64,000 bases of DNA, from assembly GCA_041391665.1 (NCBI GenBank), contig JAWKNO010000002.1, positions 1,364,001-1,428,000 on the forward strand, given 5' to 3'. Below the pieces are notes generated by a model that was given only the letters and a program-made list of their open reading frames with translations, made no database searches and was not told the DNA's origin. Made by a program: the position numbers and the translations under genes. Positions 60,756-64,000 of the stretch are shown piece after piece. Position 1 is the stretch's first letter. The number at the start of each line of letters is the position of its first letter. The DNA is from Bacteroidia bacterium. Lineage in GTDB: Bacteria > Bacteroidota > Bacteroidia > J057.

Positions 60756-61220
60756 ATGAGCAATACGATCGAAGTACCGTCTCCCTTCCAAATACAACTG
60801 AATGCAACTGCCTTGAATCAATTAAAAGAACATGGCAGCGCAGGTTTTCCAGATGAAATATGTGGATTTTTATATGGAAAAGATCTGGAAGTCAGGGAAA
60901 TCACGCATTTGAAGCCCGTTATCAATAGCAAAGAAGGAGATCAGCGCAGAAGGTTTGAAATTTCGCCTTTGGATTATATACAGGCAGAACGTTTTGCCCT
61001 GGAGAATGGATTAGATCTACTGGGTGTGTATCATACTCACCCCAACCATCCGGCGATTCCTTCAGAACATGATCTCGTTCAGGCTATGCCCTATTTTTCC
61101 TATATCATTCTCTCTGTAAGGGAGGGCGTTCCCGCCGAAATACGCTCCTGGCGAATCGACGACCTCTCGGGAAAATTTGGAGAGGAAAAAATCCATTTCG
61201 ATACGGAAAAAGCCACATAA
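60756..61220 (+). CDS. mec: JAMM/MPN+ zinc metalloprotease, Mec-like
   Basis: A 154-aa Mov34/PAD-1 family peptidase with a complete JAMM site: E34, and H93-T-H95-x7-S103-x2-D106 (YHTHPNHPAIPSEHD). In M. tuberculosis Mec releases cysteine from the CysO-cysteine adduct; related enzymes (QbsD) trim the C-terminus of a carrier. Starts 1 bp after cysM stops, so coupled translation is likely. It is the predicted protease for the MoaD-like carrier encoded 75 bp downstream. Confidence 0.9.
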   Translation: MSNTIEVPSPFQIQLNATALNQLKEHGSAGFPDEICGFLYGKDLEVREITHLKPVINSKEGDQRRRFEISPLDYIQAERFALENGLDLLGVYHTHPNHPAIPSEHDLVQAMPYFSYIILSVREGVPAEIRSWRIDDLSGKFGEEKIHFDTEKAT

Positions 61221-61295
61221 GGTAATCTGCCAGACATCCCTTCGCTGAAGAAAACACTAATTTTAATCTATTAACAAGAACCAAATTCAAATATC

Positions 61296-61574
61296 ATGGC
61301 TAAAATTCTCATTCCAACCCCTTTGCGCAAATTTGCCAACAACCAGTCTGCCATACAGGTTTCGAATACCACCATTGGCGGCACGATCAATGAGTTGGCA
61401 GAAAAACATCCGGATTTGAAAAAACACCTGCTCGACGAAAGTGGAGATATCCGGAAATTTATCAGAATCTATTTGGGAGACGAAGACATCAAAGTATTGG
61501 ATGGCTCATCAACTCCTGTTATTGAATCCTCTGTCATCAGCATTATTCCTGCCATTGCCGGTGGCATGGTATAA
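61296..61574 (+). CDS. cysO: CysO/MoaD/ThiS-like sulfur carrier with C-terminal GG-MV
   Basis: A 92-aa ubiquitin-fold sulfur carrier: TPLRKFANNQSAIQVSNTTIGGTINELAEKHPDLKKHLLDE, FIRIYLGDEDI, and a C-terminus PAIAGG-MV. Carriers must end in Gly-Gly to be adenylated and thiocarboxylated; here Met-Val follows, so two residues should be removed first. The co-encoded JAMM protease is the obvious candidate, as in the QbsD/QbsE pair. This is inference from sequence and precedent. Confidence 0.9.
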   Translation: MAKILIPTPLRKFANNQSAIQVSNTTIGGTINELAEKHPDLKKHLLDESGDIRKFIRIYLGDEDIKVLDGSSTPVIESSVISIIPAIAGGMV

Positions 61575-61594
61575 CCCCAAAACGTAAGTATCCC

Positions 61595-62776
61595 ATGACA
61601 AAAACGAATGAAGTAACTTTCTCACACGCAGAAATAGAGCGATATAGCCGGCACCTCATCATTCCGGAGTTTAATATCGCCGGGCAGCGGAAACTGAAAG
61701 CCGGAAAAGTGCTGGTAGTAGGCGGAGGCGGCCTGGGAAGTCCGATTCTTCAGTATCTGGCTGCTGCTGGTGTGGGCACAATTGGCATTGTAGATTATGA
61801 CCGAGTGGACGATAGTAACCTGCAGCGGCAGGTATTATATGGTCTTGACTCGGTGGGGAAACTCAAAGTGGATGAAGCAAAAAGAAGGATAGAAAGCCTG
61901 AATCCGCATATTACGGTCAAGACCTACAACACATTGCTCACATCAGAGAATGCGCTTGATATTATCAGGGACTACGACGTGGTAGCCGACGGCACAGACA
62001 ACTTTGCCACCCGCTATCTCGTCAATGATGCCTGCGTATTGCTGGGAAAAGTAAATGTGTATGGTTCGATTTTTCAGTTTGAAGGTCAGGTTTCTGTGTT
62101 TAACTATACCGATTCATCAGGCGTTACAGGTCCCAATTATCGCGACCTCTTCCCTACCCCACCCCCTCCGGGGTTGGTACCAAGCTGCGCCGAAGGCGGT
62201 GTTATTGGCGTTTTGCCTGGAATCATAGGTTCGATGCAGGCATTGGAAGTAATCAAGGTTGTCTCCGGTGTGGGCGAACCGCTGGCGGGCAGATTGTTTT
62301 TGTTTGATGCGCTAAATTTTTCTAACCGGATTTTGCGTATTCATAAAGACGAAAACAACCCATTGACCGGCAAAAACCCTACACAGACAGAATTAATTGA
62401 TTATGTACAATTTTGCGGCGCACCACAGATTGAGCAGGAGCATGAAGAAAATGGCGAAGTGAAAGAAATTACGGTAGCAGAATTGAACCGGTACCGAATA
62501 GAGGGAACGGATTTCCAACTGATCGATGTACGGGAGCCACATGAATATGAGATCGTTAATATTGACGGGGAGCTTATCCCCCAGGGTGAGATCGAGGACC
62601 ACCTGGAACAAATTCATAGTGAAAAACCAGTAGTGATCCATTGCCGGAGCGGAGTAAGAAGTGCAAAGGTTATTCGTATGCTGGAGGAAAAATATGGGTT
62701 TACGAATCTATACAATCTGAAAGGCGGCGTACTGGCCTATGCCAAAGAGATCAATCCGGCACTCCCTACCTATTGA
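61595..62776 (+). CDS. moeZ: MoeZ/MoeB-like E1 adenylyltransferase with rhodanese domain
   Basis: A 393-aa protein. N-terminal ThiF/MoeB domain (residues 1-260): LVVGGGGLGSPILQYLAAAGVG nucleotide site, NLQRQ, and ADGTDNFATRYLVNDA, with VPSCAEGGVIGVLPGIIGSMQALE. C-terminal rhodanese domain (about 290-393) with active-site C350 in VIHCRSGVRSA. It would adenylate the carrier C-terminus and sulfurate it with a rhodanese persulfide. The usual Cys-X-X-Cys zinc pairs of MoeB are not evident. Follows the carrier gene by 20 bp. Confidence 0.93.
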   Translation: MTKTNEVTFSHAEIERYSRHLIIPEFNIAGQRKLKAGKVLVVGGGGLGSPILQYLAAAGVGTIGIVDYDRVDDSNLQRQVLYGLDSVGKLKVDEAKRRIESLNPHITVKTYNTLLTSENALDIIRDYDVVADGTDNFATRYLVNDACVLLGKVNVYGSIFQFEGQVSVFNYTDSSGVTGPNYRDLFPTPPPPGLVPSCAEGGVIGVLPGIIGSMQALEVIKVVSGVGEPLAGRLFLFDALNFSNRILRIHKDENNPLTGKNPTQTELIDYVQFCGAPQIEQEHEENGEVKEITVAELNRYRIEGTDFQLIDVREPHEYEIVNIDGELIPQGEIEDHLEQIHSEKPVVIHCRSGVRSAKVIRMLEEKYGFTNLYNLKGGVLAYAKEINPALPTY

Positions 62777-62812
62777 TAAATAGGTAGTTGTATAATAAGT
62801 CCCTGAATAATA

Positions 62813-62843
62813 TTGTTCAATAGCGAAAATTTTGCAATATTTG
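62813..62843 (+). promoter_or_regulatory. Promoter-like element before cysH
   Basis: TTG (62813-62815), a 20-nt spacer and AATATTTG (62836-62843, one mismatch) lie 42 bp before the cysH ATG, so cysH may also have its own promoter. Confidence 0.45.
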
Positions 62844-62885
62844 GGGCGGTTCTTTGAATATTCACAAATCCAAATAGCAGTTATT

Positions 62886-63530
62886 ATGGATCTAAAAACC
62901 CTGTGTGAGCAATACTCACCATATGATCATCGGGAACGCATGCGTGCTATTTTCCGTGACTTCGACAGGGTGCTGGTGACATCGTCTTTCGGGGCGACAT
63001 CAGCCACTTTTTTACATTTACTCCATAAGGTGCGTCCGGATCACCCGGTTTATTTCATTGACACAAAGTACCACTTCGAGGAAACGATTGGTTATAAGCA
63101 GCAACTCGAGCGCATGCTGAACCTTGATATCCGTGCGGTGGCACCCAAGTCCAATGAAAACGCATACACACAAATGGACTATACCTGGAGCCATGAACCG
63201 GACACTTGTTGTTATCTCAACAAAGTTATGCCGGTGGAAGCTTTAACCGCTGCCCATGATGTATGGGTTTCGGGTATGGTTGGCGCAAGCGAGACGCGAC
63301 GAAATCAACCGCTGTTTCAATTTAAAGGGGGAATTCTACGGTTTTATCCATTGATTGATATGACTGAAGAGGAAGCGCATTACTACCGTATGGCCTATGA
63401 TCTTCCCGAACACCCCCTTGAAGCAAGAGGTTACGCGTCCATTGGATGTACCCACTGCACCCGCCCTGGTGCCGGCCGCGCTGGTCGATGGGCAGGTTTC
63501 AACAAAACAGAGTGTGGGCTCCATCTGTAA
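62886..63530 (+). CDS. cysH: Adenylylsulfate reductase (assimilatory, [4Fe-4S] type)
   Basis: A 214-aa thiol-dependent reductase making sulfite from APS. P-loop SSFGATSATFLH, conserved HEPDTCCYLNKVMP (Cys-Cys), IGCTHCTRPGAGRAGRWAG (CxxC) and the catalytic tail KTECGLHL. The CC...CxxC set marks the iron-sulfur APS reductase type rather than the E. coli PAPS type. It completes a sulfur assimilation cluster that ends with sulfite; a sulfite reductase is not in the window. The ATG at 62886 is chosen, as the first 18 codons of the longer frame cover the promoter-like element. Confidence 0.92.
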   Translation: MDLKTLCEQYSPYDHRERMRAIFRDFDRVLVTSSFGATSATFLHLLHKVRPDHPVYFIDTKYHFEETIGYKQQLERMLNLDIRAVAPKSNENAYTQMDYTWSHEPDTCCYLNKVMPVEALTAAHDVWVSGMVGASETRRNQPLFQFKGGILRFYPLIDMTEEEAHYYRMAYDLPEHPLEARGYASIGCTHCTRPGAGRAGRWAGFNKTECGLHL

Positions 63531-63549
63531 CCATTAACGCACTCCTTCA

Positions 63550-64000
63550 TTAATGCCTGGAATCACTTTCTGAAGATTTGCCTATTGCGACAATCTCCGG
63601 AGTGTTTTCAGGCATTTCTTCTATGGGCTTTTTACTTTTTTCATTGTGGTAGGTCGCCAGGTCAATAGCCGCATTCAATTCGAAGCCAATTAACAAAACC
63701 ATCGATAGGTAGTAGAACCACACCATCAAAAGGATAATTGCCCCCAAACTTCCGTATAACTTATTGAAATTGGCAAAATTGGCAAAATAATATCGGAGGC
63801 CAATTAATGCTGTTACCGTCAGCACCCCGGCAATGACAGCTCCGGGAGAGATAAATTTCCACCGCTGTTGGGTTGGCGGTGCAAGATAATACAGAATAGA
63901 TATACAAATGAATGTAGTAAGTAAGGTGATAATTGACCGGATTGCCCCATATAAAAACTCTCCTACATAAAGCCTTAGCTGAATATATTCCATAAAAATT
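63550..64000 (-). CDS. YihY/BrkB-family inner membrane protein, 5' part missing
   Basis: The C-terminal portion of a YihY-type membrane protein (LLTTFICISILYYLAPPTQQRWKFISPGAVIAGVLTVTALIGLRYYFANFANFNKLYGSLGAIILLMVWFYYLSMVLLIGFELNAAID), with at least three membrane helices and a hydrophilic tail. The family is about 280-300 aa, and the frame stays open to the window edge, so the gene continues outside. An ATG at 63993 is probably internal. Confidence 0.87.
   Translation of the reverse strand, partial: IFMEYIQLRLYVGEFLYGAIRSIITLLTTFICISILYYLAPPTQQRWKFISPGAVIAGVLTVTALIGLRYYFANFANFNKLYGSLGAIILLMVWFYYLSMVLLIGFELNAAIDLATYHNEKSKKPIEEMPENTPEIVAIGKSSESDSRH

Overview
The window is a dense, roughly 45-50% GC bacterial chromosome segment from a Bacteroidota member, most plausibly the Saprospiria/Lewinella-like branch (inference). 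Several things point there. Many exported proteins end in type IX secretion (Por) C-terminal domains. LpxC is fused to FabZ. OmpA proteins carry thrombospondin type-3 linkers. Many lipoproteins have short lipoboxes. Several upstream regions fit the Bacteroidota promoter (TTG, 19-20 nt, TAnnTTTG), and Shine-Dalgarno sequences are mostly weak. No rRNA, tRNA, insertion sequence, phage or CRISPR array was seen.

Layout. 1-6 kb: a Tat-exported Gfo/Idh/MocA oxidoreductase and a PmoA-like/ThuA fusion (minus strand), then a lipoprotein and an orphan TRAP-type solute-binding protein. 6-8 kb: small exported proteins and an orphan response regulator. 8-13 kb: three tandem OmpA paralogues. 13-19 kb: an esterase, a SlyD-like isomerase, an ACP-like protein, a YdcF protein, an M20 dipeptidase and a large FG-GAP/T9SS surface protein. 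19-24.8 kb: a lipid A operon (lpxD, lpxC-fabZ, a long lpxA, an ABC ATPase, then the FG-GAP protein by 4-nt overlap), preceded by a dihydroorotase-like protein without its metal ligands. 25-32 kb: a BatA/VWA membrane protein, a DUF2795 protein, an orphan ABC ATPase, meaB and dnaA. 32-36 kb: a two-gene metal uptake system in which a solute-binding protein is fused to its ATPase and a permease is fused to a DtxR/MntR-type repressor. 36-44 kb: a TPR protein, an M49 peptidase, a DUF4397 repeat surface protein with a near-perfect 690-bp internal duplication, and a dockerin-like T9SS protein. 44-54.5 kb: an alpha-helical protein, trehalose synthase/phosphatase, Mpl, a GH18 chitinase, a lytic transglycosylase, a TonB-C protein, an HPt protein and an XRE-S24 regulator. 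54.9-59.6 kb: acyl-CoA ligase and a second alpha-helical protein. 59.8-63.5 kb: a sulfur cluster (cysM-like, JAMM protease, CysO/MoaD-like carrier ending GG-MV, MoeZ-like E1-rhodanese, cysH). A truncated YihY-type membrane protein closes the window.

The two most interesting systems are the fused metal transporter/repressor pair (32.8-36.2 kb), which resembles chlamydial YtgABCR compressed into two polypeptides and has an inverted repeat upstream, and the protein-thiocarboxylate cysteine synthesis cluster (59.7-63.5 kb). The second has a maskable carrier C-terminus, a matching JAMM protease and a candidate terminator/antiterminator leader directly in front of cysM. Coordinates use the start codon judged most likely; many longer in-frame extensions begin at implausible upstream codons and were trimmed.
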